The notes: a model not told the origin generated them from the letters alone. A stretch of DNA of 64,000 bases from JAEKNW01 sp963677815 (GCA_963677815.1 OY782499.1:2480001-2544000); one strand, 5' to 3'; positions 16,164 to 25,524 are shown, counted from the first letter of the stretch. Program-made: numbers and translations.

Positions 16164-16380
16164 TGAAAGGGGATTGTTTACTCTCCCCGGTCTACACGAC
16201 CACCCCTCTCAAACGCTCTTACGAACTGAAAGGGGATTGTTTACTCTCCCCAGTCTACACGAACACCCCTCTCAAGCGCTCTTACGAGCTGAAAGGGGAT
16301 TGTTTACTCTCCCCGGTCTAGACGACCACCCCTCTCAAGCGCTCTTACGAGCTGAAAGGGGATTGTTTACTCTCCCCGGT
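16164..16380. repeat. 63-bp tandem array, family A, touching the uvrA stop codon
   Basis: Units begin at 16164, 16227, 16290 and 16353, exactly 63 bases apart, 3.4 copies. Each reads TGAAAGGGGATTGTTTACTC ... CCACCCCTCTCAAACGCTC. The last partial unit ends CTCTCCCCGGT at 16380, and that T is the first base of the uvrA stop triplet on the plus strand. Similar arrays lie at 61416-61690 and, as a 104-bp variant, at 10059-10470. Confidence 0.9.
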
Positions 16381-19205
16381 TACTTTTCAAGATATGGTTT
16401 TAAGTACTTGCCAGTATATGATTCTGGAACTTCAGCTACTTCTTCAGGACTTCCTTTAGCAATAATAGTCCCTCCATTTTCGCCACCCTCAGGGCCAACA
16501 TCAATAAGATAGTCAGCTGTTTTGATTACATCCATATTATGTTCTATAATTACAACTGAGTTCCCCATAGCTACCAGTTTCTTAAGAACTTTTAAGAGTT
16601 TTTGTACATCGTCAAAGTGAAGACCTGTTGTAGGTTCATCAAGAAGATAGAGAGTTTTACCGGTAGATCTTTTACTAAGTTCCTTAGCTAATTTAATCCT
16701 TTGAGCTTCACCTCCAGAAAGAGTTGTTGAGGGTTGCCCTAGTTTAACATAATCCATACCAACATCGACTAGAGTCTTTAGTTTGTTAGAAATCGCTGGA
16801 ACTTTTTCAAAGAAAGTATAGGCTTCTTGAACATCCATATCCAGCACTTCAGAGATATTTTTTCCTTTATATTTAATCTGCAAAGTCTCGTTATTGAAGC
16901 GTTTGCCCTTACATACTTCACAAGTCACATAAATATCCGCCATGAAGTGCATTTCTATAAGATTAACCCCTGCTCCACCACAGTTTTCACAGCGACCACC
17001 TTTGACATTGAAAGAGAATCTTCCTTGTTTATAGCCTCTTAATTTGGAAGCTGGTAATTCTGAGAATAGTTTTCTAATAGCGTCAAAAGCTTTTATATAA
17101 GTAATAGGGTTGGAACGAGGAGTTCTACCAATAGGTTGCTGGTCAATAGTAATAATCTTATCAATATTATCCAGGCCACTAATAGAATCTACCTTTCCCC
17201 AATTTGATTTAGCCTTAAAGAAATGATTATGCAGATAAGGAGAGAGGGTTTGGTTAATTAATGATGATTTACCAGAACCAGATACTCCAGTAACACATAC
17301 TAGCATACCGAGTGGGATATCCACATCAATATTTTTAAGATTATTATGTTGAGCCCCTCTAATTTTAATAAGATTATCATCTACTTTAAGTCTCTTTTTA
17401 GGCACTTCAATCTTTAATTCACCTCTCAGATATTTAGCAGTCAGGGAATTTTTCGATTTGAGAACTTGTTTTAGAGTGCCTTGAGCAACAACTTGTCCCC
17501 CATAAACTCCTGCATTAGGTCCAAAATCAATAACTTCATCAGCATTTCTAATGGTATCTTCATCATGTTCAACAACAATAACGGTGTTTCCTAAATCTCT
17601 AAGATGTTTGAGCATCTCGATAAGTCTATCATTATCTCTTTGGTGAAGACCTATACTTGGTTCATCAAGAATATACATAACCCCAACTAGTTGAGAACCA
17701 ATCTGACTTGCTAGTCTTATTCTCTGTGATTCTCCACCAGAAAGACTTGGGGCCCTTCTATCGAGAGTAAGGTAGTGTAAACCAACACTCATAAGAAAAG
17801 AAAGTCTATTAATTATTTCTTTAAGAACTTCTTCAGCAATGATTTTATCATTTCCAGAAAGTTTCATTTCAGAGAAGAAGTTATAAGCATCTTCCACACT
17901 CATACTTGTTATCTCTACTATATTGAGGCCATTGACTAAAACAGCTAATGATGCTGCTTTTAGTTTGTGACCATTACAAGTTGGACAGGCTTTATTAGAA
18001 ATATATTGGGCATAATATCTTTTAGCAGCTTCTGAAGTTGTTTCTCTCATTCTTCTATCTAAAACTCTTAATATTCCCTCGAAGGAAGTTTCATATTCTC
18101 CTGAAGAAGATTTAGTCTTCCACTGAACTGTAAATTTCTTTCCTTTAGAGCCATATAAGATTAAGTCTTGTATTTTCTTAGGCAAATCTTTCCAAGGTGT
18201 TTTTAAGTCAAAATCAAAAGCTTTAGCTAGTTGAACAATTGTATTTTTGGTGTGTGATTTACTTTTAGACAGGTCTCCGTAAGGTACAATTGCCCCTTTG
18301 TAGATGGAAATATTTGGGTCTGGAACAATCAAATCGGGGTCCATTTCTAAGGTATAGCCAAGTCCTTTACAGGTTGGACAAGCACCAATAGGACTATTAA
18401 AGGAAAAACTCTGAGGCGAAAGTTCTTCAAATCCTATCCCACAACGAGCACAGGCATTAGATTCAGATAGAATTTCTTCTCTTTCCTCTGAAACATAATC
18501 AATCTTGACTTTACCTTCAGATAGTTTTAGAGCTGTTTCAACTGAATCAGTAATTCTAGATCTTGCTTCTTCTTTAATAACAATTCTATCAACAACTACA
18601 TCAATGGTATGTTTACTTTTCTTATCAAGCTTAATATCTTCTTCCAGCTCTCTTACTTGACCATTAATTTTAACTCTTGTAAATCCTTCTGATTTAATCA
18701 TATCGAGTTCATTAGCATGACTTCCCTTTCTATTTTGAACCAAGGGAGAAAGTATCTGAATCTTTGTTTTCTCAGGATTTTCCATAATATGGTCCACAAT
18801 CTGATCAATAGTTAATGAAGTAACTAAATCTCCGCATTGATGACAGTGTTGTTTACCTATTCTAGCATAAAGAACTCTGAGATAATCATATATTTCTGTT
18901 ACAGTACCAACAGTCGAACGAGGATTTTTACTTGCTGATTTTTGTTCGATTGATATAGCAGGGCTCAACCCTTCAATATAATCGACTTTGGGTTTTTCCA
19001 TTTGACCAAGAAATTGACGGGCATAGGAAGATAATGATTCTACATATCTACGTTGTCCTTCTGCATAAAGAGTATCGAAAGCTAGAGATGATTTTCCTGA
19101 ACCAGAAACTCCTGTTACTACCACGAGTTGATTTCTATTAAATTCTAAATCTATGGACTTCAAATTATGCTCACTAGCACCTTTGATTATAATTTTATCT
19201 TTCAT
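16380..19205 (-). CDS. uvrA: Excinuclease ABC subunit A
   Basis: 941 residues, full length. UvrA is the damage-sensing ATPase of nucleotide excision repair and works as a dimer with UvrB. Two ABC modules are present: Walker A GVSGSGKSSLAFDTL (about 32-46) and GVSGSGKSSLINQTL (about 635), signatures LSGGESQRIRLASQIG and LSGGEAQRIKLAKEL, and zinc clusters CxxC at about 120, CARCG...CPTCKG at about 252-282 and CENCGG...CEVCKG at about 737-765. ATG start with GAGG just upstream. Transcribed alone, with a 100-base gap to the next gene; its 3' end meets a tandem array. Confidence 0.98.
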   Translation of the reverse strand: MKDKIIIKGASEHNLKSIDLEFNRNQLVVVTGVSGSGKSSLAFDTLYAEGQRRYVESLSSYARQFLGQMEKPKVDYIEGLSPAISIEQKSASKNPRSTVGTVTEIYDYLRVLYARIGKQHCHQCGDLVTSLTIDQIVDHIMENPEKTKIQILSPLVQNRKGSHANELDMIKSEGFTRVKINGQVRELEEDIKLDKKSKHTIDVVVDRIVIKEEARSRITDSVETALKLSEGKVKIDYVSEEREEILSESNACARCGIGFEELSPQSFSFNSPIGACPTCKGLGYTLEMDPDLIVPDPNISIYKGAIVPYGDLSKSKSHTKNTIVQLAKAFDFDLKTPWKDLPKKIQDLILYGSKGKKFTVQWKTKSSSGEYETSFEGILRVLDRRMRETTSEAAKRYYAQYISNKACPTCNGHKLKAASLAVLVNGLNIVEITSMSVEDAYNFFSEMKLSGNDKIIAEEVLKEIINRLSFLMSVGLHYLTLDRRAPSLSGGESQRIRLASQIGSQLVGVMYILDEPSIGLHQRDNDRLIEMLKHLRDLGNTVIVVEHDEDTIRNADEVIDFGPNAGVYGGQVVAQGTLKQVLKSKNSLTAKYLRGELKIEVPKKRLKVDDNLIKIRGAQHNNLKNIDVDIPLGMLVCVTGVSGSGKSSLINQTLSPYLHNHFFKAKSNWGKVDSISGLDNIDKIITIDQQPIGRTPRSNPITYIKAFDAIRKLFSELPASKLRGYKQGRFSFNVKGGRCENCGGAGVNLIEMHFMADIYVTCEVCKGKRFNNETLQIKYKGKNISEVLDMDVQEAYTFFEKVPAISNKLKTLVDVGMDYVKLGQPSTTLSGGEAQRIKLAKELSKRSTGKTLYLLDEPTTGLHFDDVQKLLKVLKKLVAMGNSVVIIEHNMDVIKTADYLIDVGPEGGENGGTIIAKGSPEEVAEVPESYTGKYLKPYLEK

Positions 19206-19311
19206 ATTTACCTCAATTAGGTCAATCGTGCAGATTGCTTAAATTAAGTCAAGCTTATTTTTTATTTAATTTATAATTAATTATTAAGTAATCTTAAACA
19301 AATAACTTCCC

Positions 19312-21108
19312 CTAGAATCTTAACCCAAGAAGAGTATTTATGGTATATACAAAGTCATGATTATCAGCTTCATACCTAGGCTTAAAGCTAATACTCAAAT
19401 TAGTATCTTCTGATTGTTCATAGGTAAATACTGATTCGATTTCATATATAGTAGTGTTACCCCAGGCTGCTTTTGGTTTAACAGAAAGCGATATAGGGCC
19501 ATAAGATTTTTCTGCTTGGACATAAACATCATGCTTTTCACTTTCTCCAGTGGTTTCATAGATATCACTTCTTTTATCCCCTGTTTCATTGGCAAAGTAT
19601 TTATAACTAAAGATAATATTGATATTATCACGCATGAAATAAATATTGTTTGGCCTTTTCCAAATACTAGTGTTTAATCTGGATCTGACAGGAGAATTAT
19701 CATATCTTAGCTTGAATTCGGCTGAAACCTGCCGATAAAATCTATCATAAACTGTCAGAGTAGCATTGCTATTAGTAAGACTATCATAGATATAGTCATC
19801 ATAGTTAATTCTCAGGGAATAAAGTTGAGATATAAGAAGATTATCTCCTAGCAGAATATCAATATCAGGTTGATAATTATAAGAAGTTCTAATATTATTA
19901 CTGGCAGAATATGATGAATTAATATAGATATCTTGAATCTTAGTATAGGAAAATTGATTATTAAGATTTACTATTTCAGCAAAGAGCTTTCTAGCAGTCA
20001 ACCAAGTGACCTCAGAGACATAGTCATTATCAAAGCCATTGATTGCATTTGGGAAATTGGTGCTAGTCTTCTCTAGGGTTTGGGTAACAGAAAGAGAATC
20101 GAAAAATACATTATCAAATATTAATCCCATTTTTATCTTCTTAGTATCAATTTCTCTGTTATTTGTTTTAAGTGATAAGCTCTTATTAGATATACTGTAA
20201 TGATTTTCCATAAGAAGACTAATTCTATCAAATAGTTGATAATTTAGATTTAGATTGAGGTCATAGTTGTTATCTTTACTTGTTCTATTCAGTGATTGAT
20301 CTAGTCTGTTGTTATTATTGCTATAAATACTTTCAAGCAATCCTGTGAATCTATCACCATAATTATTGGCTAATTGACTTACTATTCTAAAATTATCTCT
20401 TTTTTGTGTATCTGTTTGTTGGTAAGAAGAATCTTTGAGTTTAAAGATATCATCTTGAGAAGCTTGATAATAGATTTGATTATAAAAATATAGTAAGTAA
20501 TTATCGAGATTATGGGTCATAACAAGATTGAACTGATTCTTGAAATTCCTTGTTCTATTATCATGATTATAGCTTAAATCCAGATGAAAGTTATTATCCA
20601 ATATTTCAAAACCATAATTACTGGTAATATTGGAAAGATAACCTTTGTTGGTTAAATCATCATTAGTTATATTTGGATTATCTTCCTGACTGAAGGCATA
20701 CTGAATTTTTGCTGAAGTAGTCAGACTATCAGTTAAAGAAGCATTAATGAAATAGCCTGTTAAATATTGATCTTCAGTAACATCACCAACAATTTGATAC
20801 TGGGGATAATGGTCATATTTTCTTTTATAGGTTAATAATGCACCATAATTTATCTTTTTATAACTTGTAGATAAATTGGTATTAAAAGTGTTGATTGAAT
20901 TTATCTGATCAAAAATCTTATTGTTTGATTTTTGCAGACTATTATCAAAATGAATGTTAATCCTAGAAATATTTTTTACATATTTAAACTGATAGTTTAA
21001 TTGATGATTATCATTGTATTCTTGATAATCTGATGTAAAGCTAACTTCAGATTTTAAACTCAAGAATATCATTAAGGTAAGAATAGAGATTAAGATACTC
21101 TTCTTCAC
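19312..21108 (-). CDS. Putative outer-membrane beta-barrel protein
   Basis: 598 residues, no family recognised. Signal peptide (MKKSILISILTLMIFLSLKS) followed by a long run of alternating polar and hydrophobic strands rich in Asn, Tyr, Ser and Asp, ending in aromatic GLRF, the pattern of an outer-membrane barrel. The start is GTG, with GGGGAG about 9 bases upstream, lying 62 bases inside the rsmA gene; this long overlap implies translational coupling. It could be a channel or an adhesin; the sequence does not decide. Confidence 0.65.
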   Translation of the reverse strand: MKKSILISILTLMIFLSLKSEVSFTSDYQEYNDNHQLNYQFKYVKNISRINIHFDNSLQKSNNKIFDQINSINTFNTNLSTSYKKINYGALLTYKRKYDHYPQYQIVGDVTEDQYLTGYFINASLTDSLTTSAKIQYAFSQEDNPNITNDDLTNKGYLSNITSNYGFEILDNNFHLDLSYNHDNRTRNFKNQFNLVMTHNLDNYLLYFYNQIYYQASQDDIFKLKDSSYQQTDTQKRDNFRIVSQLANNYGDRFTGLLESIYSNNNNRLDQSLNRTSKDNNYDLNLNLNYQLFDRISLLMENHYSISNKSLSLKTNNREIDTKKIKMGLIFDNVFFDSLSVTQTLEKTSTNFPNAINGFDNDYVSEVTWLTARKLFAEIVNLNNQFSYTKIQDIYINSSYSASNNIRTSYNYQPDIDILLGDNLLISQLYSLRINYDDYIYDSLTNSNATLTVYDRFYRQVSAEFKLRYDNSPVRSRLNTSIWKRPNNIYFMRDNINIIFSYKYFANETGDKRSDIYETTGESEKHDVYVQAEKSYGPISLSVKPKAAWGNTTIYEIESVFTYEQSEDTNLSISFKPRYEADNHDFVYTINTLLGLRF

Positions 21109-21847
21109 TTAAAGTTTCTCCCCTACGAGATAAATCAATTATCTTCTCACTATCTAATTTCTTTAAATTATCTGAACCAATAAAAGCTTTTAGGTTATTT
21201 CTTAATGTCTTTCTTCTCATTGCAAAAGCAGCATCCACTAATTTATTGAATAAAGGTAAATTTTCAATATCTGGAATATCTTGGCGAAGAGTTAATTGAA
21301 TGACTGCTGAATCAACGCGTGGAGGCGGATAAAAAAGATGAGCAGGAACCTTGAAAAGTTGTTTTACATTATAGAAGAATTGGGTCTTTAAAGTTAAGGC
21401 AGCATATTCCTTAGTGTTAGGCTTAGCCTTGAGTCTATCTGCAAATTCTTTTTGAACCATAATGGTTACACTGGTAATTTTACTTGAATTTCTGCAGACC
21501 TTATATAAGAGTGGTGAAGTAATTTGATAAGGAATATTAGCAACTATTTTGATTGGCTGACTTAAAAGAGGTTCCCAGTCTATTTTTATTGCATCACCTT
21601 GATGTATTACTATATCCGGGCCAAACTTTTCTCTAATAATCTCCACTACATCAGAGTCAATCTCGAATAGTTCTAAATTTGGACTTACTGCCAATATTTC
21701 CTGTGTTAGGATACCTTTACCTGGGCCTATTTCCCAGACTTTATCCTCTTTGTTTATTCCTGATTCAGAAACAATCTTTCTTACAATATTATGATCTTTA
21801 AGAAAGTTCTGTCCCCATTTCTTCTTATGTCTAAAGTTATCATTCAT
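21047..21847 (-). CDS. rsmA: 16S rRNA (adenine-N6,N6)-dimethyltransferase
   Basis: 266 residues, normal length. RsmA/KsgA dimethylates two adjacent adenines near the 3' end of 16S rRNA during small-subunit assembly. KKWGQNFLKDHNIVRKIV at the N terminus, the SAM motif WEIGPGKGILTQEIL (about 38-52), the catalytic NIPYQITSPLLY (about 104) and FYPPPRVDSAVI (about 180) are all clear. It ends in TGA inside the following gene. ATG start. Confidence 0.97.
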   Translation of the reverse strand: MNDNFRHKKKWGQNFLKDHNIVRKIVSESGINKEDKVWEIGPGKGILTQEILAVSPNLELFEIDSDVVEIIREKFGPDIVIHQGDAIKIDWEPLLSQPIKIVANIPYQITSPLLYKVCRNSSKITSVTIMVQKEFADRLKAKPNTKEYAALTLKTQFFYNVKQLFKVPAHLFYPPPRVDSAVIQLTLRQDIPDIENLPLFNKLVDAAFAMRRKTLRNNLKAFIGSDNLKKLDSEKIIDLSRRGETLSEEEYLNLYSYLNDILEFKI

Positions 21848-22024
21848 CTATTTTTTTACCACTCATTCTTAATAATATATCTAATTAATTATAATTTTAA
21901 AATAAGGGCTTTTCATGTCAATTGTTATTTATCTTTTTCCAAATTAGGATATTTCTGAATATCTCATATTATTGGTAATTGTCCTTATAACCTAAAAAAT
22001 CTCATGCTAGGCTAATCCCTTTAG

Positions 22025-22082
22025 CTTGATTGTTAGTCACCCATTAAAGCATTGGAATTTTATAGAGTAACTAACAATCAAG
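22025..22082. repeat. Dispersed hairpin repeat, family D copy 2
   Basis: CTTGATTGTTAGT pairs with ACTAACAATCAAG; the loop holds CATTGGAAT. Same family as 2482, 44163 and 61761. It is the only copy between divergent genes, so it is not a terminator for either neighbour as annotated. The rest of 21848-22266 is AT-rich with no gene. Confidence 0.85.
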
Positions 22083-22223
22083 GAAGGGAAAAAATACTCT
22101 ATTAGTTAAAATAATAATAAAAACTAATATTATTTTCGACAACTTATATTATTGTTAAACTATAACTTACCCTAGCATAATAAAAGAAATTTCATAAAAA
22201 ACAAAGAAATATCTTTACAGTTT

Positions 22224-22251
22224 TGAACCAATGTTCATTATGACATCATAA
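22224..22251. promoter_or_regulatory. Two adjoining inverted repeats upstream of the MinD/NifX operon
   Basis: TGAACCAATGTTCA (22224-22237) is a palindrome with 5-base arms and 4-base spacer; TTATGACATCATAA (22238-22251) follows at once, with 6-base arms and 2-base spacer. They end 15 bases before the start codon of the UPF0251 regulator, so they overlap the likely promoter and leader. They are candidate operators, possibly for that regulator itself. Confidence 0.45.
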
Positions 22252-22266
22252 AGATTAGGAGTAAAT

Positions 22267-22713
22267 ATGCCGAGACCAAAAATCAAACGCATGGTGGCAA
22301 GTCCACCTCGATTCAACTCTTTCAAACCTGTTGGAGTTAGGAGAAATAATTTAGAACGAATCATTCTTAGCCTAGATGAAATAGAAGCGATCAAGTTAGC
22401 TAACTATGATAAACTTGGCCAGCAAGAAGCTTCAGAAGAAATGAGTGTTTCTCGTCCGACATTTACCCGATTATTAGATAGTGCACAACAGAAAATTGCT
22501 GATTTTTTAATAAATGGGAAAGAATTAATAATTGAAGGTGGAAACATTCACTTTAGAGAGAATTTTTACGAATGCCTTGATTGTGGGCATAAGTTCAAAA
22601 TAGATATTGAAATTGATGTAAAACAATGTCCTTCTTGTAGTTCAACCAACTTACTTGATTTTGCAGGCAGGTACGGTCATGGCCGTTGTTGTCGCAGGAG
22701 AGGACGAAAATAG
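22267..22713 (+). CDS. UPF0251 (DUF134) helix-turn-helix protein with zinc-ribbon-like tail
   Basis: 148 residues. MPRPKIKRMV opens like all UPF0251 proteins; a sigma-region-4-like helix-turn-helix (about 35-75, EIEAIKLANYDKLGQQEASE and VSRPTFTRLL) follows. An added C-terminal part has CLDCG...CPSCSS (about 97-118), a probable zinc ribbon, and ends in a basic GRCCRRRGRK tail. Such proteins commonly lead operons of MinD-ferredoxin ATPases and NifX-family proteins, and probably regulate them. AGGAG precedes the ATG. Two inverted repeats directly upstream fit autoregulation. Confidence 0.85.
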   Translation: MPRPKIKRMVASPPRFNSFKPVGVRRNNLERIILSLDEIEAIKLANYDKLGQQEASEEMSVSRPTFTRLLDSAQQKIADFLINGKELIIEGGNIHFRENFYECLDCGHKFKIDIEIDVKQCPSCSSTNLLDFAGRYGHGRCCRRRGRK

Positions 22714-22721
22714 GAGGAAAA

Positions 22722-23030
22722 ATGCCTTTTAGAGATGGATCTGGTCCTAATGGAAATGGACCAATGACAGGAAGAAGAATGGGAAATTGCAATCCAGACC
22801 GCGACTTTGCAGATGACTATGGCTATAGAGGAAGAGGATATGGCAGAGGCTGTGGCATGGGAAGAAGAAACGGCGGTAGAGGTTTAGGTTACCGCCGAGG
22901 AAATGGATTTGATAATTTTGAAGACAGTCCAGCTTCATACAACAAATCCTATTTAGAAAGTGTAGTAAATTATCTATCAGACAAGTTAGATTCTTACAAG
23001 AAAAGATTAACTGAACTAGATAACAAATAA
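22722..23030 (+). CDS. DUF5320 family protein, Gly/Arg-rich
   Basis: 102 residues from the ATG at 22722; AGGAGG lies 5 bases before it, so an in-frame ATG 36 bases further upstream, inside the previous gene, is rejected. The N-terminal half MPFRDGSGPNGNGPMTGRRM plus a Gly-Arg-Tyr-rich stretch is the DUF5320 signature; a short predicted coiled coil (SYLESVVNYLSDKLDSYKKR) ends it. Function unknown, but the family is found almost only beside MinD-ferredoxin and NifX-like genes, which is the case here. Confidence 0.82.
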   Translation: MPFRDGSGPNGNGPMTGRRMGNCNPDRDFADDYGYRGRGYGRGCGMGRRNGGRGLGYRRGNGFDNFEDSPASYNKSYLESVVNYLSDKLDSYKKRLTELDNK

Positions 23031-23062
23031 GCAACTTTAGACCCGCAATCGAGGTATTACTT

Positions 23063-23923
23063 ATGTATAAAATCGCAGTAGCCAGTGGGAAAGGTGGAAC
23101 AGGTAAAACTACAGTATCAACCAATCTTTCTCACTATATAGCTCAGAATCAATCTGTTTTACTCGCAGATATGGATGTAGAAGAACCTGATTCACATATT
23201 TTCGTTAAAGGCCAATTATGGCAAGAAAAAAAAGTATATAAAGAAGTTCCAGCCTTAATAGAAGATAAGTGCATTGGCTGTGGTAAGTGTAAGAAAGTTT
23301 GTGCTTTCAATGCAATAACCATGCTAGGGAAAAAAGTACTATTTTTTAATGAGTTATGCCATAGTTGCTATTCTTGTATAGAGCTATGTCCCCAAGATGC
23401 TATAGAGATGAAACCACAGCTATTAGGAAATTTCACTGAAATACGTAACAATGACTTAAGCTTTTTAGAAGCCAGGTTAGATATAGGTCAAGAACAAGCT
23501 GTTCCCTTAATAAAGCAAGGATTCGATTATATTGATGAAAATATTCCTACAAACTTGGCGATTATAGATTCACCTCCTGGTTCATCTTGTCCTGTTGTCG
23601 AAACCATAAAAAATTGTGATTATGTATTTTTAGTAACCGAGCCATCTCCATTTGGTCTGAATGATTTAAAAATTGCTGTTGAAACAGTGAAATTATTAAA
23701 AAAAGATTTTTCAATAATAATTAATAAAGATGATGGAGAAGAAAATATAATCAGAGAATTTTGTTCTAAAGATGGATTAGACCTGCTTGCAGCAATACCA
23801 GAAAAGCAATCTATAGCCGAGTTGTATTCAAGTGGTCAATTAATCTACCCAAAAGATGAAGATTTTATGAACGAAATTAAGAAGATTCATGAAAAAATCA
23901 CAAAATTAGTGAGGAGTAAGTAA
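23063..23923 (+). CDS. MinD-superfamily P-loop ATPase with inserted ferredoxin domain (first)
   Basis: 286 residues. Deviant Walker A GKGGTGKTTVSTN (about 9-21) marks the MinD/Mrp/NifH class. A two-cluster ferredoxin domain is inserted at about residues 65-115: CIGCGKCKKVC and CHSCYSCIELCP, each able to hold a [4Fe-4S] cluster. IDSPPGSSCPV (about 172) is the switch region. Homologues occur in pairs in anaerobes and, in Desulfovibrio, belong to the orange-protein (ORP) complex. A role in assembling or inserting a metal cluster is inferred. The stop overlaps the next start as TAATG. Confidence 0.9.
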   Translation: MYKIAVASGKGGTGKTTVSTNLSHYIAQNQSVLLADMDVEEPDSHIFVKGQLWQEKKVYKEVPALIEDKCIGCGKCKKVCAFNAITMLGKKVLFFNELCHSCYSCIELCPQDAIEMKPQLLGNFTEIRNNDLSFLEARLDIGQEQAVPLIKQGFDYIDENIPTNLAIIDSPPGSSCPVVETIKNCDYVFLVTEPSPFGLNDLKIAVETVKLLKKDFSIIINKDDGEENIIREFCSKDGLDLLAAIPEKQSIAELYSSGQLIYPKDEDFMNEIKKIHEKITKLVRSK

Positions 23924-24804
23924 TGAAAGAGATAGTTGTAATTTCTGGTAAAGGTGGAACAGGTAAAACCACCATAACAGCTGCCCTTGCTTATCACCTT
24001 AAAGATAAATGTATAGTAGCGGACTGTGATGTTGATGCTGCGGATATGCATTTGATTTTTTCTAATAAAACAGTTGAAAAGAGAAAATTTTACAGTGGCA
24101 AAGAAGCTATAATCAATAGAGAATTATGTAAGAATTGTGGTTTATGTCAAGAGAAATGTCGCTTTGATGCTATAGTATCTCTAAGCAATTATAAAAAGAT
24201 AGATAGTTTAAGCTGTGAAGGTTGTGGCTTATGTTCCTATATCTGCCCTCATAATGCAATCACAATGGTTGATAGATTTGTAGGAGATTTTTATATATCT
24301 GATATAAGAACTAACACTAAGATGGTTCATGCTAAATTATTGCCAGGTGGTGAAAATTCTGGAAAACTAGTAGCTGAAGTTAAAAAAGAATCAAGAGTTC
24401 AAGCAGAAAAAGACCAGAAAGACTACATTATTGTAGATGGCTCCCCTGGAATAGGATGTCCAGTAATATCATCACTTAGTGGAGCAAATCTTGCCCTCTT
24501 AGTAACCGAACCAACCATGTCAGCCCTACACGATTTAAGAAGAGTGGTTGAGCTTTTGGATAAATTTCAGATTCCAGCAGCTTGTGTTATTAATAAAGCA
24601 GATTTAAATAGTGAGATTTCAGCAGAAATCAAAGACTTCTTACAAGGAAATAATATCCAACTTTTGACAGAATTTAATTATAGCAAGAACTTTATTCATG
24701 CCGTTAAGAGTGGTCAGGCAATCAATGAATATGACCCATATTATACCAAAGAGCAAATTGCTCAAGTATGGGATAAATTAGAAAATCTAGTAAACAATAA
24801 ATAA
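23923..24804 (+). CDS. MinD-superfamily P-loop ATPase with inserted ferredoxin domain (second)
   Basis: 293 residues, a paralogue of the preceding gene. GKGGTGKTTITAAL (about 7-20), then CKNCGLCQEKC and CEGCGLCSYICP (about 65-105) and DGSPGIGCPVISS (about 167). Longer linker than the first paralogue after the ferredoxin insert (MVHAKLLPGGENSGKLVAEV), a segment shared by one of the two paralogues in most such operons. The two ATPases probably form a heterodimer. It overlaps the first by one base and precedes the NifX-like genes by 11 bases. Confidence 0.9.
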   Translation: MKEIVVISGKGGTGKTTITAALAYHLKDKCIVADCDVDAADMHLIFSNKTVEKRKFYSGKEAIINRELCKNCGLCQEKCRFDAIVSLSNYKKIDSLSCEGCGLCSYICPHNAITMVDRFVGDFYISDIRTNTKMVHAKLLPGGENSGKLVAEVKKESRVQAEKDQKDYIIVDGSPGIGCPVISSLSGANLALLVTEPTMSALHDLRRVVELLDKFQIPAACVINKADLNSEISAEIKDFLQGNNIQLLTEFNYSKNFIHAVKSGQAINEYDPYYTKEQIAQVWDKLENLVNNK

Positions 24805-24815
24805 TGGAGTAAATT

Positions 24816-25160
24816 ATGAAAATCGCAGTAAGTACAAAAGGAAGAAATAAAGAAGACCTACTAGAAGCTCGTTTTGGTAGAGCTAACTTCTTCGTAGTAT
24901 TTGATACAGATACTAAAGAATATTCTTTTATTGATAACCAAGAAATCCAAGAAGCAGCTCACGGAGCAGGACCTCAGACATCACAAAAAATCTATGATGC
25001 TGGAGTAAATGTCGTTCTTACAGGAAATGGCCCTGGAAAAAATGCTTTCCAAGTTCTAGAAGCTGGTAATATTAAAATGTATATTTGTAAAGAAGAGATT
25101 TCTGCTCAAGAAGTAATTGACAAATATCTAAATAATGAATTAGTTTCCTTTCAAAATTAA
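24816..25160 (+). CDS. NifX/NifB-C-terminal family Fe-Mo-cluster-binding protein (first)
   Basis: 114 residues, the typical size of COG1433 proteins such as orange protein. A single dinitrogenase Fe-Mo-cofactor domain: MKIAVSTKGRN, LEARFGRANFFVVFD, HGAGPQTSQKIYDAGVNVVL and GPGKNAFQVLEAGN. It probably carries or stores a metal cluster delivered by the two ATPases. No Cys-rich cluster motif is needed in this fold. The nitrogenase genes themselves are absent, so a link to nitrogen fixation is not claimed. Confidence 0.88.
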   Translation: MKIAVSTKGRNKEDLLEARFGRANFFVVFDTDTKEYSFIDNQEIQEAAHGAGPQTSQKIYDAGVNVVLTGNGPGKNAFQVLEAGNIKMYICKEEISAQEVIDKYLNNELVSFQN

Positions 25161-25185
25161 AAAATAAATGTAATTAGGAGAAATT

Positions 25186-25524
25186 ATGAAAATAGTCGTA
25201 GCATTACCAACAGAAAATAAGCAAATTTGTGCTCATTTTGGTCACTGTGAAGAGTTTGCTTTTGTAACAACAGAAGATGGTAAAATCACTAACATTGAAT
25301 GGATTACACCTCCTGAACATGTGCCAGGTTTATACCCAAAATTCGTTGCTGAAAAAGGTGCAAATATTGTTATCGCAGGGGGGATGGGTAACAAGGCACA
25401 AGAACTTTTTAAACAAAATAATGTAGATGTTTATTATGGTGTTGAAACAAACACTCCAGAAAATATTGTTAATACATATCTTAAAGGTGAACTTGTAGCA
25501 GGTAAAAACCTCTGCGATCACTAA
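25186..25524 (+). CDS. NifX/NifB-C-terminal family Fe-Mo-cluster-binding protein (second)
   Basis: 112 residues, same fold as its neighbour. CAHFGHCEEFAFV (about 14-26) has the HFGHC motif seen in the cluster-binding branch; PPEHVPGLYPKFVAEKGANI and GGMGNKAQELF follow. Ends KNLCDH. Last gene of the operon, 25 bases after the first paralogue with AGGAG before its ATG, and followed by a hairpin terminator. Confidence 0.88.
   Translation: MKIVVALPTENKQICAHFGHCEEFAFVTTEDGKITNIEWITPPEHVPGLYPKFVAEKGANIVIAGGMGNKAQELFKQNNVDVYYGVETNTPENIVNTYLKGELVAGKNLCDH

Noticed and set aside
16174..16512. Reading frame encoding repeated FTLPGL-type peptides
   Set aside because: The 63-bp period is a multiple of three, so the array stays open by chance; the frame then runs antisense through uvrA.
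24816..25524. Nitrogen-fixation locus
   Set aside because: NifX-like domains are present but no nifHDK, nifB or nifEN genes; the ORP-type context explains them better.
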